This document shows positions 1 through 9,574 of a stretch of 64,000 bases of DNA, piece by piece. Both the position numbers and the translations under genes were made by a program. Below the pieces are notes generated by a model. The model saw only the letters and a program-made list of their open reading frames with translations, did not search any database and was not told where the DNA came from. Every line of letters starts with the position of its first letter. Position 1 is the stretch's first letter. This stretch comes from an uncultured Desulfobacterales bacterium. Its GTDB lineage: Bacteria > Desulfobacterota > Desulfobacteria > Desulfobacterales > SpSt-501. Location: contig CALIUY010000017.1 of NCBI GenBank assembly GCA_938048455.1, forward strand, positions 62,001 through 126,000, in the 5' to 3' direction.

Positions 1-642
1 GAGGCCGAAGGCTACCCGAACGGCATCGGCTTGATCAAGCTCATGGGGCGCGAATCCGGCTTCATTGCCGCCACGGCGACCCTGGCCCAGCAAGACGTCA
101 ATTTCGTCCTCATCCCCGAGGTGGACTTTGACCTTGAGGGACCGAACGGCCTGCTCGCCAGCCTGGAGCGACGCCTTGCGGACCGCGGACACGCCGTGAT
201 CGTGGTGGCCGAAGGGGCGGGCCAGAAGTTCTTCGCCGACGAGCCCGTCGAACGCGACGCCTCCGGAAACGTCCGTCTCAAGGACATCGGTCTTTTTCTC
301 AAGCAACGGATCACCGCGCACTTCCGGCAGCGCGGCATCGAGGTCTCCATCCGCTACATCGACCCGAGCTATATGATCCGCAGCCTGCCGGCCAACGCGA
401 ACGACCGCGTCTTCTGCAACTTCCTCGGCCGCAACGCCGTCCACGCCGGCATGGCGGGCAAGACCGATCTGCTGATCGGCAACTGGAACAACCATTTCGT
501 CCACGTCCCGATGAAGCTCCTTGCCGGAAAGCGCAAGCACGTCGACCCCCGCGGCATGCTCTGGCGCAGCGTCCTCGAAGCCACCGGGCAGGGCTCGCTC
601 AAGAACCCTGGAGACGAAGGAATGCTCAATCGAGCTCGATGA
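1..642 (+). CDS. 6-phosphofructokinase, C-terminal part (partial)
   Basis: Phosphorylates fructose 6-phosphate in glycolysis in the cytoplasm. The window opens in frame inside the gene, so only about 213 C-terminal residues are visible. They include MGRESGFIA, the [10 protein letters not shown] stretch, [11 protein letters not shown], and a tail with PANANDR and [11 protein letters not shown], all typical of the PfkA superfamily branch found in deltaproteobacteria and spirochaetes. Whether it uses ATP or pyrophosphate depends on residues upstream of the window; ATP is my guess. The stop codon overlaps the end of the convergent lipoprotein gene by 17 bp. A class II aldolase 3 kb downstream continues the glycolytic theme. 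Confidence 0.9.
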   Translation, partial: EAEGYPNGIGLIKLMGRESGFIAATATLAQQDVNFVLIPEVDFDLEGPNGLLASLERRLADRGHAVIVVAEGAGQKFFADEPVERDASGNVRLKDIGLFLKQRITAHFRQRGIEVSIRYIDPSYMIRSLPANANDRVFCNFLGRNAVHAGMAGKTDLLIGNWNNHFVHVPMKLLAGKRKHVDPRGMLWRSVLEATGQGSLKNPGDEGMLNRAR

Positions 643-2569
643 ACGCCCGGCCGCGGACGCCGAGGCGTCGGAGTGTTTTTTCGGACTCGCCCGAGGCCAG
701 AAAGCGCGTCCGCCCGGTCACGCCGGAGAAGCCCTCCTGCGCCCGCAAGGCCGTGGCGACCTCCGCGGGCGCCCGCGCCCCCGTGCGGGAAAACACCTCG
801 ATCAACATCGAGGCCGAATCGAACGCCAGGGCCTCGATCAGGCCGGGCGCTTCGCCGTAGGTCTCCTCGTAGGCTGCCACAAAACGCCGCACTTGGGGCT
901 CGCGGCTTCCGGCGAAGAAGGCGTCGACGAACACCGCCCCTTGCACGTAGGGGGCGGCCAGGCGCAGCAGCGTCTCCGAGTTCCACAGGTTGGTGCCGAG
1001 CAGGTAAACGTCCCGGATGTCGTGGAAGGCGAGCTGCGGGGCGATCATCGCCACCTTGCGGGGCTCTTCCGGAAGAAAGACGGCCTGGAAGCGGCAGATG
1101 CGCACCGTGTCCGCAGGCGCCTCCCCGCGAACCCGACGGGAAGCCGTCCGCGGGGCTTCCCGTCGCTCGGCCGACGGATCCTTGGGCACCTCCTCGGTGA
1201 ACGGGATGAGCCGGGCGATGGCGGGAGCGAAATCGGTCGTGCGGGGATCGTAGGCAACCGCCGTGAGCAGCCGTCCGCCGCGATCCTCGATTCCGCGACG
1301 GAAAAGCTCCAGAAACGTCCTCCCATAAGGCTCATCGGGATACAGGGCCACCGCCTCGGTCACGCCCAAACGCTCGACGGCGAAAGCGACCAGGTCCTGC
1401 ACCTGGGCCGAGGGGGTGACGAAATTGCGGAAGACGGCCCCGCCCGGCCGCGTCACCCCTTCCCGCTGGGTAAGCACCAGAAGCGGAATGCCCAACCCCT
1501 CCGCCTCGGCCAGAGCGGACTCGACGTGCACGAGGGGCCCCACCACGGCGGAGACCCGCTGTTCGGCCAGTTCGCGCAGCGCCGGTCCGTTGCGATCCGC
1601 CTCCGAAGCCGTGTCGCGGAGCAGAAGCTCGACCGGCGGGGCTCCCCCGGCGGCGTGATGCAGGTGAAGGGCGAGCTCCAGGCCGCGCAGCGCCCGCTGC
1701 CCGACGGCCTGGTGCGATCCGCTCAACGGCAGCAGCCCGCCGATCCGGAACGGCTTCGCCGGCGAACGGGCTTCGAGTTGAGCGAGCTCGCGCCGGGCCC
1801 GGTCCGCCTCCTCGTGATCCGGGAAACGCCGCAGAAAGGCCTCCAAAAGCACCCGGGCCTCCGCGCTTCGCCCCTCGCGGGCGAAGAGCATTCCGGACTG
1901 AAACAAAAGGTAGTCCATCCGCAACGCCTCGCCGCGGCGGGCGGCGAGCTCGGGTGCATCCTCCGGGTTCAGCCGCAGGAGCCCAAGGCGCAGGCGGGCG
2001 GCCGCGGCCTCCCGCTCGGAGGCGGGCGCCTCCTGCAGGGCCCGCAGCAAAAACTCCACGGCGCCGAGACGATCGCCGCGCCGCGACCGGCCCTCGGCCC
2101 GAAGCGTCCAGGCCCGCAGCCGCTCCCCCGGAGTCTGCGCGGCGGCGAGCGCGGCGGGAAAAAGCTCCTCGATCTCCTCGGATTTGCCTTCGGCCAAAAG
2201 CAGCGCCAGCCGCTCGAGGTGCGTCTCGGCGGCCAAGGGGCTGGCGGGATACTCGGCAAGCAGACGGTCGTAGGCCCTGCGGGCCAGGGAAAACTCCCCC
2301 CGCAGCCCCCGGATCTTCCCCAGGCGCAGAAGCGCCGCCGGGGCCGAGGGTTCGGCGGGAAAGCGTTCGAGGTAGGTCTGAAACAGAACGGCGGCCTCCC
2401 CGAGCGCGCCTTGCTGGAAGCGGCGCTCGGCCTGCTCAAAGAGGCTGCGGGCCTCGGGCTGCTCGGCCGGGGGGCGGGTTCGCGGAGCACAGGAAAAGGA
2501 AAGCAAGACCGCCGCCAGCGCCGCCAAAAGCAAGCCCCCGCCCCGGCGGTTCAGGATCGGGCTGTTCAT
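626..2569 (-). CDS. Lipoprotein with TPR region and periplasmic-binding (LpoA/LppC-like) domain
   Basis: A 647-residue protein with a hydrophobic N-terminus ending at a lipobox-like Cys (LLSFSC, Cys about residue 27). Residues about 40-230 are TPR-like helical repeats. From about residue 270 to the end it resembles the periplasmic ligand-binding fold of amino-acid ABC receptors (IGGLLPLSG start). This order, lipoprotein-TPR-Peripla_BP, is that of LpoA/LppC, the outer-membrane activator of penicillin-binding proteins, but deltaproteobacterial homologues are often annotated only as substrate-binding proteins. No transporter genes lie nearby, which favours a cell-envelope role (inference). It is transcribed towards the phosphofructokinase gene and overlaps its 3' end. 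Confidence 0.75.
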   Translation of the reverse strand: MNSPILNRRGGGLLLAALAAVLLSFSCAPRTRPPAEQPEARSLFEQAERRFQQGALGEAAVLFQTYLERFPAEPSAPAALLRLGKIRGLRGEFSLARRAYDRLLAEYPASPLAAETHLERLALLLAEGKSEEIEELFPAALAAAQTPGERLRAWTLRAEGRSRRGDRLGAVEFLLRALQEAPASEREAAAARLRLGLLRLNPEDAPELAARRGEALRMDYLLFQSGMLFAREGRSAEARVLLEAFLRRFPDHEEADRARRELAQLEARSPAKPFRIGGLLPLSGSHQAVGQRALRGLELALHLHHAAGGAPPVELLLRDTASEADRNGPALRELAEQRVSAVVGPLVHVESALAEAEGLGIPLLVLTQREGVTRPGGAVFRNFVTPSAQVQDLVAFAVERLGVTEAVALYPDEPYGRTFLELFRRGIEDRGGRLLTAVAYDPRTTDFAPAIARLIPFTEEVPKDPSAERREAPRTASRRVRGEAPADTVRICRFQAVFLPEEPRKVAMIAPQLAFHDIRDVYLLGTNLWNSETLLRLAAPYVQGAVFVDAFFAGSREPQVRRFVAAYEETYGEAPGLIEALAFDSASMLIEVFSRTGARAPAEVATALRAQEGFSGVTGRTRFLASGESEKTLRRLGVRGRAFIELD

Positions 2570-2623
2570 GACCGGTCACCTCGGCATCGGGAATGCCCCT
2601 GCGGGAAGGTCCGGGAGGAAGAG

Positions 2624-2651
2624 AGCATACACGAGGGAGCCGGTTTTTCAA
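2624..2651 (-). promoter_or_regulatory. Sigma-70-like promoter for the LpoA-like gene
   Basis: Read on the minus strand: TTGAAA, 16 nt, TATGCT. This puts the transcript start about 48 nt before the ATG at 2569. Five of six and four of six positions match consensus. Confidence 0.45.
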
Positions 2652-2698
2652 CCGTCCCGGGCGACCGCCGCGATGTCCCCCCGGCGCTCGGGAAGCAT

Positions 2699-2726
2699 TA
2701 AAGTTTCCGCCGCTTTCGGCGGATAA
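2699..2726 (+). promoter_or_regulatory. FliA (sigma-28)-like promoter candidate
   Basis: TAAAGTTT, 12 nt, GCGGATAA. The -35 half equals the enteric FliA consensus and the -10 half differs at one base, but the spacer is one longer than the usual 11. An overlapping GATAAT could instead act as a sigma-70 -10 element. Transcription would begin near 2733, 38 nt before the DUF4124 gene, which rules out the in-frame ATG at 2726 as its start. Confidence 0.4.
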
Positions 2727-2770
2727 TGCGGATGAACCGCCGAAAACCGCCTGCACAGGAGAGATCACCC

Positions 2771-3328
2771 ATGAAGCCATGGCTGATCGGGATCGGGGTC
2801 ATCGCCCTTTTGCTTCCCGCATCGCTCGAGGCTCAATTTTACCGCTACACGGATGCACGAGGCAACCTTCGCTTCACCGACGACATCAACCAGGTCCCGG
2901 AAGACCAGCGCGCCCGGGTGCGCCGGTACGCCGAGGCGACGGCCCCCGAAGCGGATGCGGCTGCGACAACGGGCCCAACGCCGACCACCGCCGGAACCGC
3001 TCCCGAGCCGGCGGCTCCGCCCGAAACCGAACCCGACGCCGCAGGACCCCTCGAGGAAATTCGGGCGCGGATCGAGGAGCGCAAGAAGCGCCTCGAGGCC
3101 GAGTACCGGGAGCTCGCCGACGAACGGGCCGCACTCGCCCGGGAAAAGGAAGCCCGCAAGTCGCGGGAGCAGATCCACGCCTACAACCGCAGGGTCGAAG
3201 TCTTCAATCAGCGGGCGGCCCGCTACGAGGAGGAAACCGAGAAACTGCGCCGCGAAGTCGAGGCCTTCAACCGGCGCCTGATCGAGGAAAACGCCCGCGC
3301 CGCCCACCCCCCCCCGCCCCGAAACTAG
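2771..3328 (+). CDS. DUF4124 domain protein with coiled coil, secreted
   Basis: A 185-residue protein. The start at 2771 is chosen because AGGAG lies 9 nt upstream and the product then begins with a clean Sec signal peptide (MKPWLIGIG, cleavage after SLEA). It is followed by the DUF4124 signature FYRYTDARGNLRFTD (about residues 22-36). Next come a Pro/Ala/Thr-rich linker and a charged Glu/Arg coiled coil to the C-terminus. DUF4124 proteins are periplasmic and mostly uncharacterised; some are linked to cell-wall or surface assembly. It stands alone between the divergent lipoprotein gene and the aldolase gene. The upstream FliA-like promoter suggests expression with motility genes (inference). 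Confidence 0.7.
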   Translation: MKPWLIGIGVIALLLPASLEAQFYRYTDARGNLRFTDDINQVPEDQRARVRRYAEATAPEADAAATTGPTPTTAGTAPEPAAPPETEPDAAGPLEEIRARIEERKKRLEAEYRELADERAALAREKEARKSREQIHAYNRRVEVFNQRAARYEEETEKLRREVEAFNRRLIEENARAAHPPPPRN

Positions 3329-3357
3329 TTGCACTCCCCCTCGATTCGGACTATCCT
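3329..3357 (+). promoter_or_regulatory. Sigma-70-like promoter for the aldolase gene
   Basis: TTGCAC, 17 nt, TATCCT, starting immediately after the DUF4124 stop codon. Predicted transcription start is near 3364, leaving a leader of about 290 nt before the aldolase ATG. Confidence 0.5.
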
Positions 3358-3656
3358 GAGCCGTCGAGGTCCCCTGGCGGGTGCCCCCCGGCGTCAGGCG
3401 CATGAGCGGCATCGAAGCGCAAAGCGGCATCGTGCCTTATCGTCCCCGGCAAGCGGCGACGGATCCCCTCGGGTTCGGCCGACGGCCGCCCTCCTGCCGC
3501 GCCTTGCGCCCTGCTCGGGCCTCGGCCGCGCCTTCGCTGAAGCTCGGCACGGCTCCCGCGGCTCCGCTGATCCTGCGGGGCTACGGGGGAAAGTCCCCCG
3601 TTCTGCCTGCCGGCGCAACGATCGATCTGTTCGTCTGAAACCCACAGGAGGTTCCC
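3358..3656 (+). other. Long untranslated leader upstream of the aldolase gene
   Basis: About 290 nt with no convincing gene. It holds a direct repeat AGCGGCATCG at 3405-3414 and 3423-3432. It also holds a perfect 7-bp hairpin (ACGGGGG at 3583-3589, CCCCCGT at 3595-3601) about 55 nt before the start codon, not followed by a T-tract. I do not recognise any known riboswitch, 6S, SRP or RNase P core motif. It could be a cis-regulatory leader or an independent small RNA. Confidence 0.35.
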
Positions 3657-4952
3657 ATGGCGGCACGGAAACCCGGCATTCCCCGCGGATACCGTAAAGC
3701 GCTGGAGATCGGACGTCCCCCCAACATCCGCGCGCTGTTCCCCCATTCCTCGGCCCTGCTCGTGAGCGGCAAGTTCATCGACCGCGCGATGCTCGCCAAA
3801 GGCCGTGCCGTGGCCCTGGCGGCGAACGGCCGCAACGCCTTCGTCATCCGCGGGGCTCTGCGCGCCGCCCAGCGGGCCAACGCCGCGCTCATCGTGGAAA
3901 TCGCCAAGTCCGAAGGCGGCACGAACGCCTACTGCGCCGTCAACTTCTGGAATCTCGCCCGGCTGGTCGACACCTTCTGCAACGAGATGGGCATCACGGT
4001 GCCGGTGGCCGTTCACGCCGACCATTACGGCATCAAGGGACCGAAGGATCTGGAGACCGCCCGAACCGAAATCCCCTCCATGTTCGAGGCGGGGATCACC
4101 TCCATCGCCATCGACGCCTCCCACCTGCCCGACGCCGAAAACCTGCTCGCCAGCATCGAGCTCAACCCGCTCGTGCCGCGCTGGGCGGGGCTGGAAACCG
4201 AGGTGGGCGAGATCAAGGGCTCGCAGGGGTTGTCCACCCCCGAAGAGGCCCTCTTCTTGATCCGCGGCCTGAACGCCCACGGAATCTTTCCGGATTGGAT
4301 CGCCTTGAACAACGGGACCACCCACGGCATCGAGGAAAGCGACTCCGGCATCCAGGTCGAGCTCACCCGCCGGATTCACGAGGTCCTCGCCCCCTACGGC
4401 GTCTCGGGGGCCCAGCACGGCACCTCGGGCAACAGCAGCGAACGGCTGCGGGCCATCGCCGAGACGACCCGCACGACCAAGGCGAACGTCGCCACCTCGT
4501 TGCAGATGATCTCCTGGGGCGTCGAGGTAAACGACTACGGCAATGCCATCCTGGACGGCCAGGGACGCTTCATCAAGCACCCGGATCGCGGCATGAGCGA
4601 AGCCCTGTGGCAGGAGATGGTCGCTTACGCCGACGCCCGGAATCTCAAGCCGGGAGATTACAAGAAGCTCAATCTGCCCTTCGAAAACAAGCTCCTCGCC
4701 CAGCCGCGGGCGATCCGCGAACGCATGGTCCGGGCAGTCGAGGAATTCGCCTACCACCTGATCCGGCGCGTGTTCCATTCGGAGGACACCGCCCCGATCG
4801 CCCTCGAGCTCATCCTCGAAAGCCGCAGTTACCGCCCGCCGGCCAAGGCGCGGCGGATCGAGAAGCCCTCCGCCTGGACTGCGGAGCGCATCCGCGAGCA
4901 GGCCGCCACGCTGCAGGCCGATAAAGGGCCGAAAGGCGACTTCGACGACTGA
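3657..4952 (+). CDS. fba: Class II fructose-bisphosphate aldolase
   Basis: Cleaves fructose 1,6-bisphosphate to dihydroxyacetone phosphate and glyceraldehyde 3-phosphate, or the reverse in gluconeogenesis, using a divalent metal. The 431-residue protein shows the class II metal/catalytic pattern VHADHYG, the NNGTTHG loop and HGTSGNSS (the equivalent of HGGSG). It belongs to the longer class II branch of about 430 residues rather than the 300-360-residue E. coli form. The ATG at 3657 has AGGAG 6 nt upstream. It has its own promoter and long leader, and a GC hairpin follows the stop, so it is probably monocistronic. Confidence 0.9.
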   Translation: MAARKPGIPRGYRKALEIGRPPNIRALFPHSSALLVSGKFIDRAMLAKGRAVALAANGRNAFVIRGALRAAQRANAALIVEIAKSEGGTNAYCAVNFWNLARLVDTFCNEMGITVPVAVHADHYGIKGPKDLETARTEIPSMFEAGITSIAIDASHLPDAENLLASIELNPLVPRWAGLETEVGEIKGSQGLSTPEEALFLIRGLNAHGIFPDWIALNNGTTHGIEESDSGIQVELTRRIHEVLAPYGVSGAQHGTSGNSSERLRAIAETTRTTKANVATSLQMISWGVEVNDYGNAILDGQGRFIKHPDRGMSEALWQEMVAYADARNLKPGDYKKLNLPFENKLLAQPRAIRERMVRAVEEFAYHLIRRVFHSEDTAPIALELILESRSYRPPAKARRIEKPSAWTAERIREQAATLQADKGPKGDFDD

Positions 4953-4964
4953 TCCGCCGCCCCC

Positions 4965-4989
4965 GGGCGCCCCCCCCCACGGGGCGCCC
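4965..4989 (+). terminator. GC-rich hairpin after the aldolase gene
   Basis: A perfect 9-bp inverted repeat (GGGCGCCCC at 4965-4973, GGGGCGCCC at 4981-4989) starts 12 nt after the stop. There is no immediate T-run; the nearest T-rich stretch is 5035-5046. It is a plausible terminator or 3' stabilising hairpin. Confidence 0.45.
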
Positions 4990-5047
4990 TCCCCGCAGCG
5001 GCTTGCCGACCTCTCCTCCCCCCGGGCAAGTTCTCTTCTTTTTTTCC

Positions 5048-5074
5048 TAAAGTTTTGGGTTCCCCTGCCGATAC
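5048..5074 (+). promoter_or_regulatory. FliA (sigma-28) promoter, near consensus
   Basis: TAAAGTTT, exactly 11 nt, GCCGATAC, against the FliA consensus TAAAGTTT-N11-GCCGATAA: 15 of 16 positions match with ideal spacing. Transcription would start near 5081, giving a very short leader with the AGGAGG ribosome site at 5083-5088 and the ATG at 5097. Confidence 0.75.
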
Positions 5075-5096
5075 CTCCGGTCAGGAGGCATGCCGG

Positions 5097-5642
5097 ATGC
5101 AAATCGACGGACCCCGGGTGCAGTGCCTGCTCGAATGCTACGGCCGGAAACTGGCCGCCGCCCGCCGCAGGGGGGAAGCGCAGGCGGGGGTTCCAGCCGC
5201 CGACGCCGCCCTCTCGCGCGAAGAGACGCGGGAGGCGGCGCGGGCGAAAATCACGCGCCAGCTCTGGCGGAAAGTGAGCGGGGTCGTCGCCGGAAGGCTT
5301 GCCGACCGCGGAAGCGGGGCCTTCGGCATGGGGCAGGAAAAGGAGGAGGCCATGTTGGACGTGATCGGAGAGGCGGCAGCGCAGCAACTGCCGCGGATCG
5401 GCCTGTACGGGGGAGGCCGGGAGCAGGAACCGCTCCTTCAGAAAGCCGAGCGCCTGCGCGAAACCCGACCCGTGGAACCGGCGGGCGAAGGGGAGAAAGC
5501 CCGCGCCGCAAGCGAAGAAGGCCGGGTGCACAACCGCACCCGCCTGGAAGACGGCACGATCATCGTCGAGAAGTACGACGAGGACGGCAAGCTGATCCGC
5601 CGCACCCCCCCGGGGTACCTTCCCTTCGGCGAAATCGCCTGA
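5097..5642 (+). CDS. Conserved hypothetical protein, putative motility-associated
   Basis: A 181-residue cytoplasmic-looking protein with no signal peptide or membrane segment; function not recognised. The start is fixed by AGGAGG 8 nt upstream. The N-terminal half is helical and Arg/Ala/Glu-rich. The middle is low complexity. The last 30 residues carry a TIIVEKYDEDG-LIRRTPPGYLP motif that loosely resembles the C-terminal strand pair of FlaG-like proteins and recurs in deltaproteobacterial small proteins. A near-perfect FliA promoter sits directly upstream, so it is probably expressed with late flagellar/chemotaxis genes. It converges on hisF with 12 bp between stops. Confidence 0.6.
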   Translation: MQIDGPRVQCLLECYGRKLAAARRRGEAQAGVPAADAALSREETREAARAKITRQLWRKVSGVVAGRLADRGSGAFGMGQEKEEAMLDVIGEAAAQQLPRIGLYGGGREQEPLLQKAERLRETRPVEPAGEGEKARAASEEGRVHNRTRLEDGTIIVEKYDEDGKLIRRTPPGYLPFGEIA

Positions 5643-5654
5643 GGCACGCGCCCT

Positions 5655-6434
5655 TTACCAGCGCATGCGGACGGGAACGCCCCAGCGTTGCAGGGCGGAC
5701 TTGATGTCGGGGATCGTCCAGGTCCCGAAATGGACCAGGGAGGCGATCAGCGCGGCATCGGCGCCCCCGCGGGTGAGGACCTCCCGCAGGTGCTCGGGCC
5801 GTCCCGCCCCGCCCGAGGCGATGACCGGGATCCCCACCCGGGAGGCCATTCGGGCCGTGATCGCCAGCTCGTAACCTTCCTGCGTGCCGTCGGCGTCGAT
5901 GGAATTGAGGCAGATCTCGCCCGCCCCCCGCGCCTGCGCCTCCTCGGCCCACGCCAGCGCATCCCGACCGGTGGGAACGCGCCCGCCGTCGATCACCACC
6001 TCGTAGCCCGAGGGGATCCCCGGGCGCACCCCCACGCGCAGAACGTCCATGCCCAGAACGATGCACTGCCGGCCGAAGGCGGCGGCCCCTTCGTCGATCA
6101 GCTCCGGCCGCCGCAGCGCCGCCGAGTTGACACTGACCTTTTCCGCCCCCGCGAGCAGGACTTCGCGCATGTCCCCGACCGAGCGGATGCCGCCGCCCAC
6201 GGAAAAAGGGATGAAGATCGTTTCGGCCACCCGCCGCACGACTTCGATCAGAATGCCGCGGCGCTCGGCCGAGGCGGTGATGTCGTAGAAGACGATCTCG
6301 TCGGCCCCCTGCTCGTAGTAGTGGCGGGCCATCGCCACGGGGTCGCCGACATCGATGTTCTCGCGGAAGCGGATCCCCTTGGTCGTGCGGCCGTCGCGCA
6401 CGTCGAGGCAGACGATGATGCGCTTGCTCAGCAC
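5655..6434 (-). CDS. hisF: Imidazole glycerol phosphate synthase, cyclase subunit
   Basis: Together with HisH it forms imidazole-glycerol phosphate and AICAR from PRFAR and glutamine-derived ammonia in histidine synthesis. The 259-residue beta/alpha barrel keeps catalytic Asp11 (CLDV) and the second Asp in GMDV, plus GGGIR and ASGGAG phosphate loops. The start is GTG at 6434, overlapping the hisH stop by 7 bp. The sequence ([27 protein letters not shown]) is of the Desulfovibrio type rather than the Geobacter type. It is the last gene of cvpA-mazG-hisH-hisF; the other his genes are not in the window. Confidence 0.92.
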   Translation of the reverse strand: MLSKRIIVCLDVRDGRTTKGIRFRENIDVGDPVAMARHYYEQGADEIVFYDITASAERRGILIEVVRRVAETIFIPFSVGGGIRSVGDMREVLLAGAEKVSVNSAALRRPELIDEGAAAFGRQCIVLGMDVLRVGVRPGIPSGYEVVIDGGRVPTGRDALAWAEEAQARGAGEICLNSIDADGTQEGYELAITARMASRVGIPVIASGGAGRPEHLREVLTRGGADAALIASLVHFGTWTIPDIKSALQRWGVPVRMRW

Positions 6435-7081
6435 GAAGCCGCCTCCCCTCCGCCGCAGGGAACCCAGCGGCAAAAATTTTCCAGCAGGCGCAACCCCGGC
6501 CGGCCGCTCTTTTCGGGATGAAACTGCACGGCGACCAGGCTGCCGCGGCCGATCACCGCGGGAAAGACGATCCCGTGGTCGCTTTCGGCGAGCACGCAGG
6601 CCGGGTCCTCCGGCTGGGGGTAGAAGCCGTGGACGAAGTAAAAGGCCTCCTCGGCCGCCAGCCCCTCGAAAATCGGGTGCGGCCGACGCCGGCGAAGCGT
6701 ATTCCAGCCCATGTGCGGGATCTTGAGCGCCCTGCCCGCGGGGTCGCGAAGCGCCTCGGGAAAGGCGCGCACCCGGCCGGCGATCAGGTTCAGACAAACG
6801 GTGTCGTTTTCCTCGCTGTGGCCGAGCACGATCTGGCATCCGAGACAGATGCCGAGCATCGGCTTGCCCGCGGCGAACTGCCGGGCGAGTTCCCGGTCGA
6901 GTCCGGCCTCCCGGAGACTCTCCATCGCCGCCCCCGCCGCTCCGACGCCGGGGATGACGATGCGCTCGGCCCCGCCGAGAAGGGCGGGGTCCCGCGTGAC
7001 CTTCCAGGCGACGCCGAGGAAGGAGAGCGCCCGCCCCACGCTGGTCAGGTTTCCCGCCCGGTAATCGACGATCGCGATCAT
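6428..7081 (-). CDS. hisH: Imidazole glycerol phosphate synthase, glutaminase subunit
   Basis: A class I glutamine amidotransferase of 217 residues that hydrolyses glutamine and channels ammonia to HisF. The nucleophile Cys lies in GICLGCQ, and the His/Glu pair in the C-terminal FHPEKS block. The start ATG at 7081 overlaps the mazG stop (ATGA), and its own stop overlaps hisF, so translation is probably coupled throughout. GCQ in place of the more common GMQ after the nucleophile motif is seen in related bacteria. Confidence 0.92.
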   Translation of the reverse strand: MIAIVDYRAGNLTSVGRALSFLGVAWKVTRDPALLGGAERIVIPGVGAAGAAMESLREAGLDRELARQFAAGKPMLGICLGCQIVLGHSEENDTVCLNLIAGRVRAFPEALRDPAGRALKIPHMGWNTLRRRRPHPIFEGLAAEEAFYFVHGFYPQPEDPACVLAESDHGIVFPAVIGRGSLVAVQFHPEKSGRPGLRLLENFCRWVPCGGGEAASC

Positions 7082-7866
7082 TCGCCCGCCTTGATCTCCT
7101 CCCAGAGCCGGTCCTTTTCCGCCTGGGGCACCTCTTCCATGCGGCGGCCTTGGGCGGCGAGTCGCGTTTCCAACGTGCGGAACCGGCGCTCGAATTTGTA
7201 CACCGCCCCGCGGAGGGCGCCGTCGGCGGAAACGCCGCAGCACCGAGCGAGGTTGACGAGCGTGAAGAGAAGATCGCCGATCTCCCGCTCGAGAGCCGCC
7301 GGATCGGCGGACGCCCGGGCGGCGCGGAACTCGCTCCATTCCTCGGCGAGCTTGGCGAGCACCCCCTCGGCGTCTTCCCAGTCGAAGCCCGCCGCCGCCG
7401 CCCGCTCGCCGACCGCCTGGGCGCGCAGGAGCGCCGGCAGACCGGCCGGGAGGCGATCGAGCCGGGAGGAGGCCGGCTCCGGCGCGCCCCCTTTTTCCTG
7501 CTGTTTGATCCGGCGCCAGTTCCGCAGCACCTCGGCGCTGTCCGCCGCGCGGGCGGTGCCGAAGACGTGGGGGTGTCGGCGGGTCATCTTTGCCGTGATC
7601 CCGCGGCAGACGGCCTCGAGATCGAAGCGCCCCTCCTCCTCGTAGCACTCGCCAAGAAAGAGGATTTGGAAGAGCACATCCCCCAGTTCCTCGCGGACCG
7701 CCTCCTCGTCGCCTGAGGCCACGGCGTCGGCCAGCTCGTGGGCTTCTTCGAGCAGATGGCGAACCATGGATGCCGGGGTTTGTTCCCGGTCCCAGGGGCA
7801 GCCTCCCGGCCCCCGCAGACGCCGAATGAGCCCCCGAAGCGTTTCCAGAGCCTCTGCGGCGCTCAT
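7078..7866 (-). CDS. mazG: Nucleoside triphosphate pyrophosphohydrolase MazG
   Basis: Hydrolyses (d)NTPs to monophosphates and pyrophosphate, a house-cleaning and stress function. The 262-residue protein has the two tandem MazG domains of the E. coli type. The first has [10 protein letters not shown] and EELGDVLFQ (about residues 45-80); the second has EEWSEFRAA and [10 protein letters not shown] (about residues 180-215). These hold the acidic metal-binding residues. Four-base ATGA overlaps join it to both cvpA and hisH. The association with his genes may be operonic convenience, or may relate to nucleotide pools feeding histidine synthesis (inference). Confidence 0.92.
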   Translation of the reverse strand: MSAAEALETLRGLIRRLRGPGGCPWDREQTPASMVRHLLEEAHELADAVASGDEEAVREELGDVLFQILFLGECYEEEGRFDLEAVCRGITAKMTRRHPHVFGTARAADSAEVLRNWRRIKQQEKGGAPEPASSRLDRLPAGLPALLRAQAVGERAAAAGFDWEDAEGVLAKLAEEWSEFRAARASADPAALEREIGDLLFTLVNLARCCGVSADGALRGAVYKFERRFRTLETRLAAQGRRMEEVPQAEKDRLWEEIKAGE

Positions 7867-8390
7867 CGGGGAGCCGTCCAGGCTTTTTTCAGGATCTCGA
7901 GCCGGGAGGAAAATTCCTTGCGGATTTCGCTCGAGACGACCGCGGCGAGCCGGTCGGAGACGACGGCGAGGGCCGGGGCGCATACCGATTCCCGCAGCCA
8001 GGGGCTGCCCTTGGGCAAAAAGGCGGTGAAAGCGAGAAAGAGGATCGAGGCGATGAGCACCGCCTTGGCCGCGCCGAACGCGAGCCCTCCGAGGCGGTTC
8101 AGCCAGCCGAGCAGGACCAGACGGGTGAGGTAGTTCAGGACCAGGGCGACGGCGTTCACCGCTACGAGAACGGCGCAGAAGAGCAGGAGAAAGGCGACCA
8201 GGTTGCGCACGGCGGGATCGTCGATCCAGCCGGACAGAAGCCGCCCCCCGGCGGGATAGAAGGTGTAGGCGCACCAAAACCCGCCGAGGACGCCCAGGAT
8301 CGAGGCCGCTTCGCGGATCAGGCCCCGGAAGACTCCCCGGATCAGGCAGTAGGCGCTCACCGACGCGATCAGGAGGTCGAAAGGGTTCAT
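7863..8390 (-). CDS. cvpA: CvpA family membrane protein
   Basis: A 175-residue inner-membrane protein with four predicted transmembrane helices and the family start MNPFDLLIA plus a Gly-rich first helix (RGVFRGLIREA). CvpA was named for colicin V production in E. coli and is linked to envelope stress tolerance; its biochemical role is unsettled. It is first in the minus-strand operon cvpA-mazG-hisH-hisF and overlaps mazG by 4 bp. A promoter candidate lies about 60 bp upstream. Confidence 0.88.
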   Translation of the reverse strand: MNPFDLLIASVSAYCLIRGVFRGLIREAASILGVLGGFWCAYTFYPAGGRLLSGWIDDPAVRNLVAFLLLFCAVLVAVNAVALVLNYLTRLVLLGWLNRLGGLAFGAAKAVLIASILFLAFTAFLPKGSPWLRESVCAPALAVVSDRLAAVVSSEIRKEFSSRLEILKKAWTAPR

Positions 8391-8448
8391 CGGCGGCTTT
8401 CGGCTCGGGAAATCCGGCGGCGGCCGCGGAGGGCCGCGACCGGGAAGG

Positions 8449-8478
8449 ACTCTACCGGTCCTCCCCTCCGGCCGTCAA
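8449..8478 (-). promoter_or_regulatory. Sigma-70-like promoter for cvpA-mazG-hisHF
   Basis: On the minus strand: TTGACG, 18 nt, TAGAGT. Predicted start is about 52 nt before the cvpA ATG. It is divergent from the phoH promoter. Confidence 0.4.
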
Positions 8479-8502
8479 GCCCCGGCAGACGGGGACGGGG
8501 AA

Positions 8503-8531
8503 TTGCATTCGCTTGCGTTTGCGTGTAGCAT
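8503..8531 (+). promoter_or_regulatory. Sigma-70-like promoter for the phoH operon
   Basis: TTGCAT, 17 nt, TAGCAT, giving a leader of about 30 nt before the ATG at 8567. The match to consensus is moderate. Confidence 0.35.
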
Positions 8532-8566
8532 CGCTCCGGTCGGGGATATCCCCCGGCCGCATCGGG

Positions 8567-9570
<1,004 letters not shown>

Positions 9571-9574
<4 letters not shown>

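Noticed and set aside
521-2701. 726-codon plus-strand frame opposite the LpoA-like lipoprotein
   Set aside because: The minus-strand frame has a signal peptide, TPRs and a known fold; this one is Gly/Arg/Pro-rich noise.
3358-3656. 6S, SRP or RNase P RNA in the aldolase leader
   Set aside because: None of the conserved core motifs of these RNAs can be found; the hairpin and repeat alone are not enough.
3351-5531. 726-codon minus-strand frame opposite the aldolase gene
   Set aside because: Antisense shadow of the class II aldolase and the FliA-driven gene; low-complexity composition and no family match.
5655-7081. hisF/hisH as part of a sugar-amination (PseA/LegF-type) pathway rather than histidine synthesis
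   Set aside because: HisF keeps both catalytic aspartates and resembles Desulfovibrio HisF; no nonulosonic acid genes are adjacent.
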